Source: Methanomicrobiales archaeon HGW-Methanomicrobiales-3 (lineage in GTDB: Archaea; Halobacteriota; Methanomicrobia; Methanomicrobiales; Methanospirillaceae). Taken from it: a stretch of DNA of 64,000 nt. The stretch is taken from contig PGYK01000001.1 in assembly GCA_002839605.1 (NCBI GenBank), positions 310,001 through 374,000 of the forward strand, written 5' to 3'. A program made the translations under genes and the position numbers. Shown piece by piece: positions 53,353-62,141 of this stretch. The stretch's first letter is position 1, and each line of letters opens with the position of its first letter. Below the pieces are notes generated by a model. It saw nothing but the letters and a program-made list of their open reading frames with translations. It was not told the origin of the DNA and ran no database searches.

Positions 53353-53435
53353 ACCTCGTGAGGATCGATCTGGACAGATATACGGGAACAACCGGTATTA
53401 ATTGCAAAGCGGTGCAGTATTTCAGGAGTAGTATC

Positions 53436-53690
53436 ATGGACTCAATTGTTCTGGTCGGTTATATCGCAGGAACCCTCACCACGATATCGTTTGTTCCGCA
53501 GGTTCTGCGGGCATGGAAACTCAAAGAAACCCGCGACCTCTCGCTTGCGATGCTCCTCCTCTTTGCCGCGGGCATCCTCCTCTGGACGCTCTATGGGTTC
53601 TGGACGGCATCGCTCCCCATCATCGCGGCAAACGTGATGACCTTCCTCCTTCTTCTGATCCTGCTCGGGCTCAAGATCAGGTATCACTGA
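53436..53690 (+). CDS. SemiSWEET-type PQ-loop sugar transporter
   Basis: 84 residues, three helices, with the PQ-loop FVPQVLRAWKLKETRDLS and a Trp-containing third helix (LLWTLYGFW). SemiSWEETs dimerise to transport sugars. The ATG at 53436 is preceded by CAGGAG; an upstream in-frame ATG at 53358 lacks this. Confidence 0.88.
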   Translation: MDSIVLVGYIAGTLTTISFVPQVLRAWKLKETRDLSLAMLLLFAAGILLWTLYGFWTASLPIIAANVMTFLLLLILLGLKIRYH

Positions 53691-53759
53691 TCCCGGGATC
53701 AGATCTTTTTTATCAGAAGGATTGTGAAAAAAAGGATCCAGAAAATGGAATAAAAAAGG

Positions 53760-54374
53760 TTATTCGTCCTGGAGGAGCACAAGGCAGCCGGCGATCTTGT
53801 CGTGGAGACCCTGGTGGTTCCTGGTAAACCCGATCATCAAGAAGCCGATGAAGACGATCAGGACCGAGATGAATTTTGCGAAGAACCGGAGCGTTGTCCG
53901 GGCAAAGGTGGGCTTCTGTCCATCCATGTCGGTAACCACGAGGCGCATGAGCACTTTACCCGGGGTGGCCTGGCTGCGGGCAGACTCAAAACCGGCAAAG
54001 TAGAGCCATGGCACGATGACGAGCATGATACCATATGCGGCAATGATGGAGCCGGCCAGAGCACCGGTTGAGCCTTCAACGGTCAGCTGGTCGGCCGGGA
54101 TATGCTGGACCACGTAGAAATACAGGTTCTGGAGCCCCCTGAAGAGACCAAATCCTGCAACGGTGACAAGGCCGAGAATGATTACGAAGATCACATCAAC
54201 GATGCATGCGATGAAGCGCCGCCCGAGCCCGGCATAGATGCCGACTTCGTGGCCTTCATCCTCTTCATGGGCTGCAACTGGCGCCGGGGCTGCAACCGTA
54301 TCAATATCAGCCCCGCACCACTGACAGAATTTACCGGAGGCATCAGTCTCTTTTCCACATTTCGGACAGAACAT
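53760..54374 (-). CDS. Zinc-ribbon RDD-domain membrane protein
   Basis: 204 residues. The N-terminal zinc ribbon CPKCGK...CQWCGAD is followed by an acidic linker and three or four helices of the RDD family (first helix RRFIACIVDVIFVIILGL with Arg-Asp near its start; late VLMRLVVTDMDGQKPTF). RDD proteins may be ion or small-molecule transporters; function is unknown. Confidence 0.85.
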   Translation of the reverse strand: MFCPKCGKETDASGKFCQWCGADIDTVAAPAPVAAHEEDEGHEVGIYAGLGRRFIACIVDVIFVIILGLVTVAGFGLFRGLQNLYFYVVQHIPADQLTVEGSTGALAGSIIAAYGIMLVIVPWLYFAGFESARSQATPGKVLMRLVVTDMDGQKPTFARTTLRFFAKFISVLIVFIGFLMIGFTRNHQGLHDKIAGCLVLLQDE

Positions 54375-54566
54375 TCCTTTTACTCCTGATACGTTAAGTT
54401 AAACCGGGTGTCCTTTTTAATTTAACTGTTCTTTTCTATATTTTCCCTGCTGTGCCGGCTGCATCAGGCGGCAGAGAAAAACCGCCCGCCCCTCTCTCTG
54501 CAATCACTCTCTGTCGCCCTTGCGGGAGCATAAGCCAGAAATACCCGGCAGGGCAAGTTTTCCTGT

Positions 54567-55049
54567 ATGAAAGATACCATAAAAATCTCCGCTGTCGTCC
54601 TGCTGGTTGTCTGTGCGCTTCTGGCAGGCTGCACGAGCCCGACAGCATCCGAGCTGAAGCCCGCGGAGACGCCGGTCCCAACCCCGGTCCCGACACCCGT
54701 CTCAACCTCCGTTGCTACCGTTGTTGCAACACCTGACGCAGTCGAGACCCTTCCGGCAGAGCAGTATGTGGACCTCACGCTCCAGAAGCAGCGGCCGGAC
54801 TCGTCTATCCACCTGCTTTACAATGGCGGCAAAGGGGAGATCTATGTCCAGAACATCTTCATGAAGGTCACCCTTTCGAACGGCAAGGTTATCGAGCAGT
54901 ACATGAACGACGGCAACCGGAGACCCCGGCGCGGGGACGAGCTGGTCATCGAGGGGACCCGGGGCACGGACCAGGTGCAGGTTTTTGTGACCTCGGCCGG
55001 CCGGACCTACAAGGTCCGGGATGAACCCCTTATCCTCTCCTACCTCTGA
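54567..55049 (+). CDS. Lipoprotein with the C-terminal domain of the TIR protein
   Basis: 160 residues. The signal peptide carries lipobox LLAGC with Cys22; a Pro/Thr linker (PTPVPTPVSTSV) follows. The about 95-residue C-terminal domain resembles residues 323-426 of the TIR protein at 35933: VxL/VxLTI, NGGKGEIYV vs NGGPGTGLV, VTLSNGKV vs VLTRSDGTV, then GTRGTDQVQVFV vs GTRGTDRIQVIV. The domain is therefore extracytoplasmic and shared. No known family is recognised. Confidence 0.8.
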   Translation: MKDTIKISAVVLLVVCALLAGCTSPTASELKPAETPVPTPVPTPVSTSVATVVATPDAVETLPAEQYVDLTLQKQRPDSSIHLLYNGGKGEIYVQNIFMKVTLSNGKVIEQYMNDGNRRPRRGDELVIEGTRGTDQVQVFVTSAGRTYKVRDEPLILSYL

Positions 55050-55057
55050 TTTTTTTT
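55050..55057 (+). terminator. T-tract at convergent gene ends
   Basis: T8 begins at the last base of the lipoprotein's ending and runs into the stop of the oppositely transcribed ABC permease. It ends the plus-strand transcript. Confidence 0.4.
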
Positions 55058-56144
55058 AACCGGACTGGTGCGTCCGCCCGACCTTTTCTGCATAGACGTG
55101 CATCAGGAGACCAAGCCCGATGATGATGGCGACCGTCACACCCAGCACGATCCATTGTTCCATTCCCGCGGTTCCGACAGCAAGGCGGGTTAAGAGGTTG
55201 AGCGGGTTGTCGGGAAGGGCAAGGGCAAAGAGCATCACGACTACGAGTGCCGTCGAGAAGATGAACTGCGCTGCCGTCCGTTCGCGGTAGTGGAGGGCAA
55301 CGAGGGCTCCAAGAAGGATCAGGATGAAGGAGGTGACCGAGACCTGCACGAGGATCAGGCCGGCATTCTGGATCGCGATACCGTTGATCATAAGAAGGGC
55401 GATCCACACTCCTGCCTGTACCGGTACCAGCACCTCGCAGGCAAGCACCTTGCCCCAGACCATCTCGGTGAACGTGACCGGTGTGGAGATGAGGGTCTCG
55501 AGCGTGTCGTGCTGGTACTCCTCGGTTATGAGATCGATGATGAGAGCCGAGGCGATGATCGCCGGCATGAAGACGAGGAGCGGGATCAAAAGCCCGTACA
55601 CGAACTCGTAGAAGTCTCCGCCACCCGCGGCTTTGGGGATGGCAAGCGGGACTGGTTTTTCCGTGATCCGATCTGCCCGGATCGCCCGCAGATCCGTCTC
55701 GTACTTCAGGTAGACGTCCTTGAGTTTTACATCAACAATGGCGCTCTGCAGATCGTTCGTCAGCGTGTACATCGTAATCTTGACCGGATCCGCAGAATCC
55801 GGCGCAGTGTCCGGCACATAGACGACTGCCGAGAGTTTCCGCTGTTCGAGCGCAGCAACCCCCGTTGAGAGGTCCATCCTGTACACCCGGAAATCCCCGC
55901 TGTCCTCAAGATACCCGTACAGTGCGGAATCATTGCCGGCATAGGCGATATTGTACTTGAACCGGGAATATTTCGAGAGCGATGACGGGTCATACATGGA
56001 GGTGAGCCCGACCATCAAAAAGGACGAGAAGAGCGCTATGAAGAGCTGGAGGAGGATGGCAAGCAGGATCGTCCTCTCGCTGATGAGCCCCCGGAACTCC
56101 TTCTTTGCAATGATCGAGAGGTTCTTTGCCTTCATGAAAGCCAC
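55056..56144 (-). CDS. ABC-2 type permease (NatB/NosY-like)
   Basis: 362 residues. An N-terminal helix follows a KEFRGLISERTILLAI start, then a large outside domain (about 55-170), then five or six helices with the ABC-2 EEYQHDTLETLISTPVTFTEMVWGKVLA motif. It probably forms the membrane channel with the fusion protein directly upstream, whose end it overlaps by 13 bases, and with the ATPase at 59029. Confidence 0.9.
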   Translation of the reverse strand: MAFMKAKNLSIIAKKEFRGLISERTILLAILLQLFIALFSSFLMVGLTSMYDPSSLSKYSRFKYNIAYAGNDSALYGYLEDSGDFRVYRMDLSTGVAALEQRKLSAVVYVPDTAPDSADPVKITMYTLTNDLQSAIVDVKLKDVYLKYETDLRAIRADRITEKPVPLAIPKAAGGGDFYEFVYGLLIPLLVFMPAIIASALIIDLITEEYQHDTLETLISTPVTFTEMVWGKVLACEVLVPVQAGVWIALLMINGIAIQNAGLILVQVSVTSFILILLGALVALHYRERTAAQFIFSTALVVVMLFALALPDNPLNLLTRLAVGTAGMEQWIVLGVTVAIIIGLGLLMHVYAEKVGRTHQSG

Positions 56145-57943
56145 CCCAGGATGAAATACAGGTTATAGAGACAGTGGACAACCATGGCGATTGCAAGCCC
56201 CGGTACAAACCAGCCCCTGCCGCCATACTTTAAGCAGGCTGCAACGATCAGCACGCAGACAAAGTGAAGGAGAAGCGGAAGCCAGAGGGCACCTATTGAG
56301 AGGAAGAGGATGCTCCCGAAGACCGACTCGGTAATCTGGGCGAGCGTAACAAAAAGGAGGAGTTTCTCTCCGATGAGGAACCCGAGCGCGGTTGCGGCGC
56401 AGGCGAGGAGCAGGTTCCGCGTTGAGAAGAATGCCGGCTCCCGCACGTAGATCGTATAGATCCCAATCGCCTTGGCGATCTCCTCAACGAGCGCCGCGAA
56501 CATCAAAAGCAGGATGAGCGAGTACGGCATGGGGAGGTTGAAGAAGAGGACCAGGCACATGAGCTGGACCATGAAGATGAAGGGGATCGTAAACCCCGTG
56601 ATGAGGAAGAGCGAGAGGAACGGCCGTTTTTCTGAAATAATCTCGGAGAGGAACTCCCGCATCCGTGATGTGAGACTCTTCTCCGAGAAGAGGCGCTCCT
56701 CTTTGAAATTTTTCGCCCCGATGTAGAAGAGTACCGATGCGGTGAGCCAGAAGAGCGAGGTGGAGTACAGGTAGTCAGTGAGCGTCCACGCGGTACCCTG
56801 CAGGGTGAGGACGATGAGGGTCAGCGGGGAAACAAGGCTGATGACATGCACGTTGGCAAAGATGCTCGGGAAGAAGAGGTACGAGGTGGCAACGGTCGAG
56901 AAGAAGATCGAGATGAACGAGAGCTCCTTGAAACTCCGGGAGACCATCCCGATGATGAGCGCGTTGGCAAGGAAGAAGATGATGACCGGGATTAAGGGGA
57001 GCATGATGATGGGTGGAGCCCCGATCCATGCCGTGATGCCGGCACAGATCACCACCATCCCGATGAAGTAGGGGAGCATCTTGCCGATGATGATGGACGA
57101 GGTCTTCACGGGAGCCGAGAGAAGGATCTCGCCCCTGCGTTCGATCCGCTCGTTCATGATGCTCATCATAAAAAACTGGCTCGTGAAATAGAGCGGGAAG
57201 ACAAAGACGAAGATGAGGATGATCGAGTCAAAAGGCAGCGGCGGGGAGAGCTGGGCAGGAGTCTTAAAGCTGCCCATGGTGCTGGTGCCTGAAGAGAGCA
57301 CCTCGGTATAACGGGAGATCTGGGTGTTCTGGCTGCCCGACTGGACGAGCTCGGCCCGGATCTCCTCCATGGTGACCCCCAGATCGGGCGAGGGGGTCGG
57401 GATCACTGCGATCTGCCCCTCCGGTACCGGCGCCCCGCCCCGGGCAGGCGCGGCGCTCACGTACTGCCCGCTCTGGGTTGCGAGGAAGTCGAGCTCGCTT
57501 TTGACACTCTGCGTGTCGATCCAGAGCGGGTATGCGGCAAAGAGATCGTCTGCCGTGTTGTAGACGCTGTTCACGTACTTGCCGTAGTTACGTTCCAGGG
57601 TCTTGAGCGCCGCCCTCCCCTTGTCGGTATCGCGGTAATAGACCTGGCCCCGGATGATGATGAGGTCATACGAGTTCCCTTCCCAGGAAAGCACCCGCCC
57701 GGGATAGGTGTAAACCGTAAACCGGGCATCGCCTGCAATGAGCCGCCCCAGATCCGGATCACTGGTGGCAACGCGGTACATGCCGTCCTGCAGGTGCATC
57801 CCGCTCTGCGCGGCAAACCCGGTGACGAGGATTAAGAGGACAAAGAGTACGATTGCGAGCGGCAGCACGTTCTTACCCATCATCGTGAAGGTCTTTTTTA
57901 TCTCCCACTTCGCGATGGTGGCGATGTCCCTGATTGCACTCAT
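56132..57943 (-). CDS. ABC-2 permease fused to PrsW-like intramembrane protease
   Basis: 603 residues. The N-terminal about 400 residues are an ABC-2 permease: KWEIKKTF, a large outside loop, then NERIERRGEILLSAPVKTSSIIIGKMLPYFIG and six helices. The C-terminal about 190 residues are a separate helical domain with ALVEEIAK (about 484-489), then GFLIGEKL, and two late histidines (LLHFVC, VHCLYN). These match PrsW/CPBP-type glutamic metalloproteases (EExxK plus His). The fusion couples export with membrane proteolysis. It overlaps the next permease by 13 bases. Confidence 0.85.
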   Translation of the reverse strand: MSAIRDIATIAKWEIKKTFTMMGKNVLPLAIVLFVLLILVTGFAAQSGMHLQDGMYRVATSDPDLGRLIAGDARFTVYTYPGRVLSWEGNSYDLIIIRGQVYYRDTDKGRAALKTLERNYGKYVNSVYNTADDLFAAYPLWIDTQSVKSELDFLATQSGQYVSAAPARGGAPVPEGQIAVIPTPSPDLGVTMEEIRAELVQSGSQNTQISRYTEVLSSGTSTMGSFKTPAQLSPPLPFDSIILIFVFVFPLYFTSQFFMMSIMNERIERRGEILLSAPVKTSSIIIGKMLPYFIGMVVICAGITAWIGAPPIIMLPLIPVIIFFLANALIIGMVSRSFKELSFISIFFSTVATSYLFFPSIFANVHVISLVSPLTLIVLTLQGTAWTLTDYLYSTSLFWLTASVLFYIGAKNFKEERLFSEKSLTSRMREFLSEIISEKRPFLSLFLITGFTIPFIFMVQLMCLVLFFNLPMPYSLILLLMFAALVEEIAKAIGIYTIYVREPAFFSTRNLLLACAATALGFLIGEKLLLFVTLAQITESVFGSILFLSIGALWLPLLLHFVCVLIVAACLKYGGRGWFVPGLAIAMVVHCLYNLYFILGWLS

Positions 57944-58066
57944 GATCCTTCCTCATCCGGAGTTATTGCAACTCCATTAAACCCGTTCTGATTCTGGCGC
58001 GATAGTCAATGTAATGCCAAAGTCCTATAATTATCTCTCTGTTATGGCAGGTGCAGAGGCCCCATA

Positions 58067-58900
58067 TCAGGCCATCACCTGCCCGTTTGCCGTGTAGGAA
58101 TACCCGAGTTCCTTTGCCAGGAGCGGCATCAGGCTGTCCACTTCATGGTAGTGCCGGTCCATGACGGTGTCGTAGTAGGTGAAGGGCGTCTCGTACCGGT
58201 TCTCGATACGCCGGATTGCCTCACGGATCTCTGCAGCGGACTTCCAGTCCCCCTCAACCTTCGGCCAGATACGGTACTCCTTGTCAGCGAGGGCGATGAG
58301 GTATTTGATCCGGTATCCTTTCTGTGCAAGGGCAGCGGTTGCATCGAGATCGCCGATGGAGAACGTGTACAGGCTCACGATGCCCGAACCCCCGCAGGTT
58401 GCCCACATCCTCGGGTGGGTGTGGATGATGACGTACTCGTGCTCCCGGTTCATCGGAGTGGTGAAGAGGTCGGCGCTGATGCTCCCGTAGTCCCCTTTGA
58501 TAAAGGTCGATTCGCCCGTTGTTGCGTCGATCAGGTACCCGAGCTCGCGGGACTGCTTCACGCTGCACCCTTCCTGCGGTTCGATGACGATGGTGTCGGC
58601 CATATCAGTCTCGATCAGGTTGTTGAGCTTGTTCCGTGCATCAACGATCCGGGCATTGAGCGCGGCCTCCGAAAGCAGCGTCGGTGTTGGAACGGGCGTG
58701 GGTGTCCGGATGGTTGTGGGTATGGTCGTGGGTGCCGGGGTGGGCATGGGGGATGACGTTGCGGGAACGGTTGCCGGGGCCGGTAGCGGGACCGTGGTGA
58801 GCAGGGAAACGGGGGTCTGGACCGGTGACTCAGATGGCGGGGCAGCGAGACACCCACACGTTGCCAGCATGAGGATAACGAGCAATACCGTCCGGCACAT
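58067..58900 (-). CDS. Lipoprotein with JAMM-like metalloprotease motif
   Basis: 277 residues. The signal peptide ends at CGC (Cys17), then a Thr/Pro-rich linker (about 30-75). The globular part has HTHP at 160-163 and, after a long loop, FSIGDLDAT with S181 and D184, the H-x-H...S-x-x-D pattern of JAMM/MPN isopeptidases; a preceding E130 could be the base. The loop between HTHP and the Ser/Asp is longer than in classical JAMM. It lies between two divergent parts of an ABC system, 123 bases upstream of the permease-protease fusion. Confidence 0.75.
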   Translation of the reverse strand: MCRTVLLVILMLATCGCLAAPPSESPVQTPVSLLTTVPLPAPATVPATSSPMPTPAPTTIPTTIRTPTPVPTPTLLSEAALNARIVDARNKLNNLIETDMADTIVIEPQEGCSVKQSRELGYLIDATTGESTFIKGDYGSISADLFTTPMNREHEYVIIHTHPRMWATCGGSGIVSLYTFSIGDLDATAALAQKGYRIKYLIALADKEYRIWPKVEGDWKSAAEIREAIRRIENRYETPFTYYDTVMDRHYHEVDSLMPLLAKELGYSYTANGQVMA

Positions 58901-59028
58901 GGTAAATTTTCTTTTGGGGCGTTGTGCTTAATACATCCTGCCATCCCGGCACCTGCACCGATGATATCCTCCATCCCAATCTATATCTTTGATACCACAC
59001 AAGTCTTGTAAAAAACGGGAGCCCTCAC

Positions 59029-59919
59029 ATGATCACCGCCCGGAACCTCACCAAGAAGTATGACGGCTTTGTCGCACTTGACGGGGTCAGTTTCAGCTTC
59101 GAGGATGGCGAGATCTTCGGCATCATCGGCCACAACGGGGCGGGCAAGACCACGCTCCTCAAGATCGTGTCCGGGCTGGTCACTCCCACCACGGGCGAAC
59201 TCTTCATCAACGATATCGATGTGGTGAAAAACCCGGTCGCCCTCAAGGAGAACCTCGGGTACCTGCCCGAGGAGTCCCGGCTCTACGAGACGATGACGGT
59301 CGAGAACTACCTCGCGTTCTTTGGCGAGATCTACGGGCTTTCCCCGCAGGAGATCCGGGTCCGCTCCAACCAGCTCTTCGCGGCACTCTCCTTAGAGTCC
59401 GATGGCAAGAAGCTCGGGGAGTTCAGTAAGGGCATGAAGCGCAAGGCGGCGATCGCCCGCTCGCTCATCCATGACCCGAACTTCCTTGTCTATGACGAGG
59501 CAACGAGCGGGCTTGACCCGATGACCTCCCGCTTCATCGCCGACTATCTCCGCCGGCTCAAATCCGATGGCAAGACCATCGTTCTCTCGGCCCATAACCT
59601 GTACCAGGTGGAGGCGATCTGCGACAAGGTGATGATCCTCCGGCGGGGGAAGATGGTTGCATTCGGCTCCATGAAGGAGCTCCGCGAGCAGTTCGGCTCG
59701 ATGACGTACGCCATCTTCTTCACTATCGATAACCCCGGAAAACTGATCGGCCACTCCAAGACCTACCGGCAGGAGGAGGGACTCTATGTCTGCGATGCAG
59801 AGAGTATGACTGAGCTCAACGAGTGCACGGGCTTGATCCATGATGCGGGCGGCAAGGTGGAGAAGATCGAGAGCCGGTACCCGTCGCTTGAAGAGATGCT
59901 CCTCAAGATCGGGAAGTGA
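59029..59919 (+). CDS. ABC transporter ATP-binding protein (NatA-like)
   Basis: 296 residues. Walker A is GHNGAGKTTLLK, Q-loop LPEESRLYETM, signature FSKGMKRKAAIARS, Walker B FLVYDEATSGLDP and H-loop SAHNLYQV. A C-terminal regulatory extension of about 80 residues follows. It belongs to the ABC-2/NatA class and is divergent from the lipoprotein and two permease genes; together they would make a complete exporter. Confidence 0.93.
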   Translation: MITARNLTKKYDGFVALDGVSFSFEDGEIFGIIGHNGAGKTTLLKIVSGLVTPTTGELFINDIDVVKNPVALKENLGYLPEESRLYETMTVENYLAFFGEIYGLSPQEIRVRSNQLFAALSLESDGKKLGEFSKGMKRKAAIARSLIHDPNFLVYDEATSGLDPMTSRFIADYLRRLKSDGKTIVLSAHNLYQVEAICDKVMILRRGKMVAFGSMKELREQFGSMTYAIFFTIDNPGKLIGHSKTYRQEEGLYVCDAESMTELNECTGLIHDAGGKVEKIESRYPSLEEMLLKIGK

Positions 59920-60049
59920 GCGGCAACAGAAATCCATAATTTTCCAGCGTCCGGGAGGTCAGGTACCGGTGCAGGATGGCTCTGTGCTCTGCAACCGGCC
60001 CCTGTCAGTTTTTTTAAAAAGTACGATCACAACCAGAGATAGCAAAAGA

Positions 60050-60520
60050 TGATGCGGATCGTCCGGTGCCCAATTGAAAACGAAAAATCAATGTTTGATT
60101 GTTCCGGATCGCTTTTTCGATCGAGATCGTCATCGCGTTTGATTTTTCAAAATCAAAGTCTGCCAGAAATTTTTCAATCAAAGTCTGCTCAAAAAATTTC
60201 AATCAAGGTGTGGTTGCGAAAAGTTAAATGGATCTGTATGGGTTGGTTTTGCCGGTTAACGCCGGAAGCGATGCTCCGTACACAAGATTTCAATCAGGGT
60301 TCGTTCAGATTTTTTCAAAATTTTCAATCATGGTTTGATTGAAATTTGAAAACCGGATCGTGATTGATCCGGATCGGTTTTTCAATCGCGATCGTGATCG
60401 CGCTGAACTTTTTTCAATCAGGGTCTGCTGAAAAATTTTGCATCATGATCTGGTTGATCCCGATCAATCCAATTCTGGTTATCCGGCATGGATTGCGATC
60501 CGGATTTTGCATACGATCCC
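60050..60520. repeat. AT-rich intergenic repeat block B, inverted copy of block A
   Basis: It fills most of a 608-base gap between the ABC ATPase gene and the DUF98-MptG gene. On the minus strand it repeats elements of block A: TTAACTTTTCGCAACCA exactly (60211-60227), TCAATCACGATCCGGTT exactly (60351-60367), a 24-base AAAATTTTTCAGCAGAC... stretch (60416-60439) with two differences, and several GCAGACTTTGATT units (about 60155, 60179). A GCGATCGTGATCGC dyad is at about 60389. No gene is apparent inside. Confidence 0.85.
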
Positions 60521-60527
60521 GCACCCT

Positions 60528-62060
60528 TTACGCAACCCGCACCGTTGCCCCGCTGTTCCGTGCCGTGGTGATGAAGGTGGTGCCGCCGCCGTGCTCGTCC
60601 ATGAACGACCGGGCAGCCTGTTCAAGGGCGGTCATCCCCGTGTCCCCGATGGCATATATCGCGGGGCCGAACGAGCTGAGGCCTGCCCCGGCAGCGCCCG
60701 CGTCCCGCAGTACGGGCAGAAGGCCGGTCACCTGCGGGGGCTGGAGACCGAGCTCGACTTTCTTGAACCCGAGTCCCTGCACCGCATTGATGGAGGAGCC
60801 GAATAAGTCGAGGTCGCGGGAGGCGATGCCGGGCAGCATCCGCATCAGGATCTCATGCGAGAGCGCCTGCACCTCGTCGAGCGGCACCGGGCAGTGGGCC
60901 CGGAAGATACCTGTCTCGATCTTCCCGCTCGCCCCGGCCGGGACATCGGGGATGGCAACGAGGATCTTCCAGTCCGAAGGGAAGTCGTGCCGGGCAATGA
61001 TGGGCGGGGGACTGACCCCCCGCGAGGCTGCGGAGGGCCGGAAGTCCTGCTTCTCTCCATCGGCGCCGAACGTGTGACCGCCGTCCACGATGAACCCGCC
61101 GTACTCGAACGCCGCGGTCCCGATCCCGCTCGTCCCGCCCCGGCCCACCAGTTTTGCCAGTTCCTTTACCGGCAGGTGCCGGCCGTGGAGTTCGGCGATG
61201 GCCCGGGCAACCGCAAGGGCGAGCTGCGAACCGCTCCCGAGGCCGACGTGGGCCGGGTAACTGCTCCGGACCGTGATAGCAACGCTGCCGCCCGCCCCGA
61301 GTTTCTGGAGCACATCGGCAGCAATTCCCCCGACCCGCTCACGGATCGCCGCGTCTTCGCCGCTTACCGCAAGAGCCGGAGCGAGTTCCGCTTCGATGAG
61401 AACGCCCGGCTCATCGAGCGCGATCCCGATGCCCCCGTCAACCCGCCCCGATCCGCCGTGCAGGTCGATGAGGGTGACATGAACGCGGGACGGGGTCCGG
61501 ACAATGACCCGCCTTGTATCAAGGAAGCGGTTGTACGGGAACTGCTCCTCGATGAAGATGAGCGGTTTCTTGTCATGGATGATCCGGTACTGCCGGGAGA
61601 GGACCGGCTCATGCCGGCAGATCCCAAAGACGCGCTCCGCGTCTTCTGTTGCCGGAGAGACGCGGGCATTCAGAATTTCCCGACGGGCTTCGATATGGTG
61701 CTGTTTGATGATCCGGCCGATGGGGATGTCGGCCTTCATCAGGTCGTCCTGAAACGCGGGCGAGAGGCGGGCAAGGGGGGTGTCCGATATCGCGTAGATG
61801 AGCACCTCGCCATCTGCTTCGGTTTTGATCTCCACGATACGGTGGTTGACCGGATCTCCCGCAGCAATGGTCAGGTTGTCCGCGGTGGCCGGATCGGCCG
61901 GTACGATCTCCTGCACGAGCGTCCTGATGACCACTTTTTTGCCGGTCACCGATTCGAGGAGTTGCGTCACCGACCCGTCCGTCCCGAGCAAAAACTTCTG
62001 GACGGGCGAGATTCGGCCCACCTCCGCCTCGATCTTCCGGATAGCCTCTGCGATGTCCAT
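60528..62060 (-). CDS. mptG: Chorismate-lyase-like DUF98 fused to beta-RFAP synthase
   Basis: 510 residues. The N-terminal about 170 residues match the DUF98/Rv2949c-like chorismate pyruvate-lyase family: RISPVQKFLLGTDGSVTQLLE, then DLMKADIPIGRIIKQHHIEARREI. From about 185 follows a GHMP-kinase-fold beta-ribofuranosylaminobenzene 5'-phosphate synthase: TPSRVHVTLIDLHG, then AHVGLGSGSQLALAVARAI near 270, and GRGGTSGIGTAAFEYGGF. The second half condenses phosphoribosyl-PP with an aryl acid in methanopterin synthesis; the first would supply 4-hydroxybenzoate. Usual MptG lacks this N-terminal domain. Confidence 0.88.
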   Translation of the reverse strand: MDIAEAIRKIEAEVGRISPVQKFLLGTDGSVTQLLESVTGKKVVIRTLVQEIVPADPATADNLTIAAGDPVNHRIVEIKTEADGEVLIYAISDTPLARLSPAFQDDLMKADIPIGRIIKQHHIEARREILNARVSPATEDAERVFGICRHEPVLSRQYRIIHDKKPLIFIEEQFPYNRFLDTRRVIVRTPSRVHVTLIDLHGGSGRVDGGIGIALDEPGVLIEAELAPALAVSGEDAAIRERVGGIAADVLQKLGAGGSVAITVRSSYPAHVGLGSGSQLALAVARAIAELHGRHLPVKELAKLVGRGGTSGIGTAAFEYGGFIVDGGHTFGADGEKQDFRPSAASRGVSPPPIIARHDFPSDWKILVAIPDVPAGASGKIETGIFRAHCPVPLDEVQALSHEILMRMLPGIASRDLDLFGSSINAVQGLGFKKVELGLQPPQVTGLLPVLRDAGAAGAGLSSFGPAIYAIGDTGMTALEQAARSFMDEHGGGTTFITTARNSGATVRVA

Positions 62061-62141
62061 CCTTCGAGTGTCATCGCAGGAAATAATAAGGCTGCTGATG
62101 CAGGGTCCGGGATACAGGGATCCTGGTGCTGGCCGTAACCG

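Noticed and set aside
60855-62138. 427-codon plus-strand frame
   Set aside because: It is antisense to the DUF98-MptG fusion, whose conserved motifs are unambiguous.
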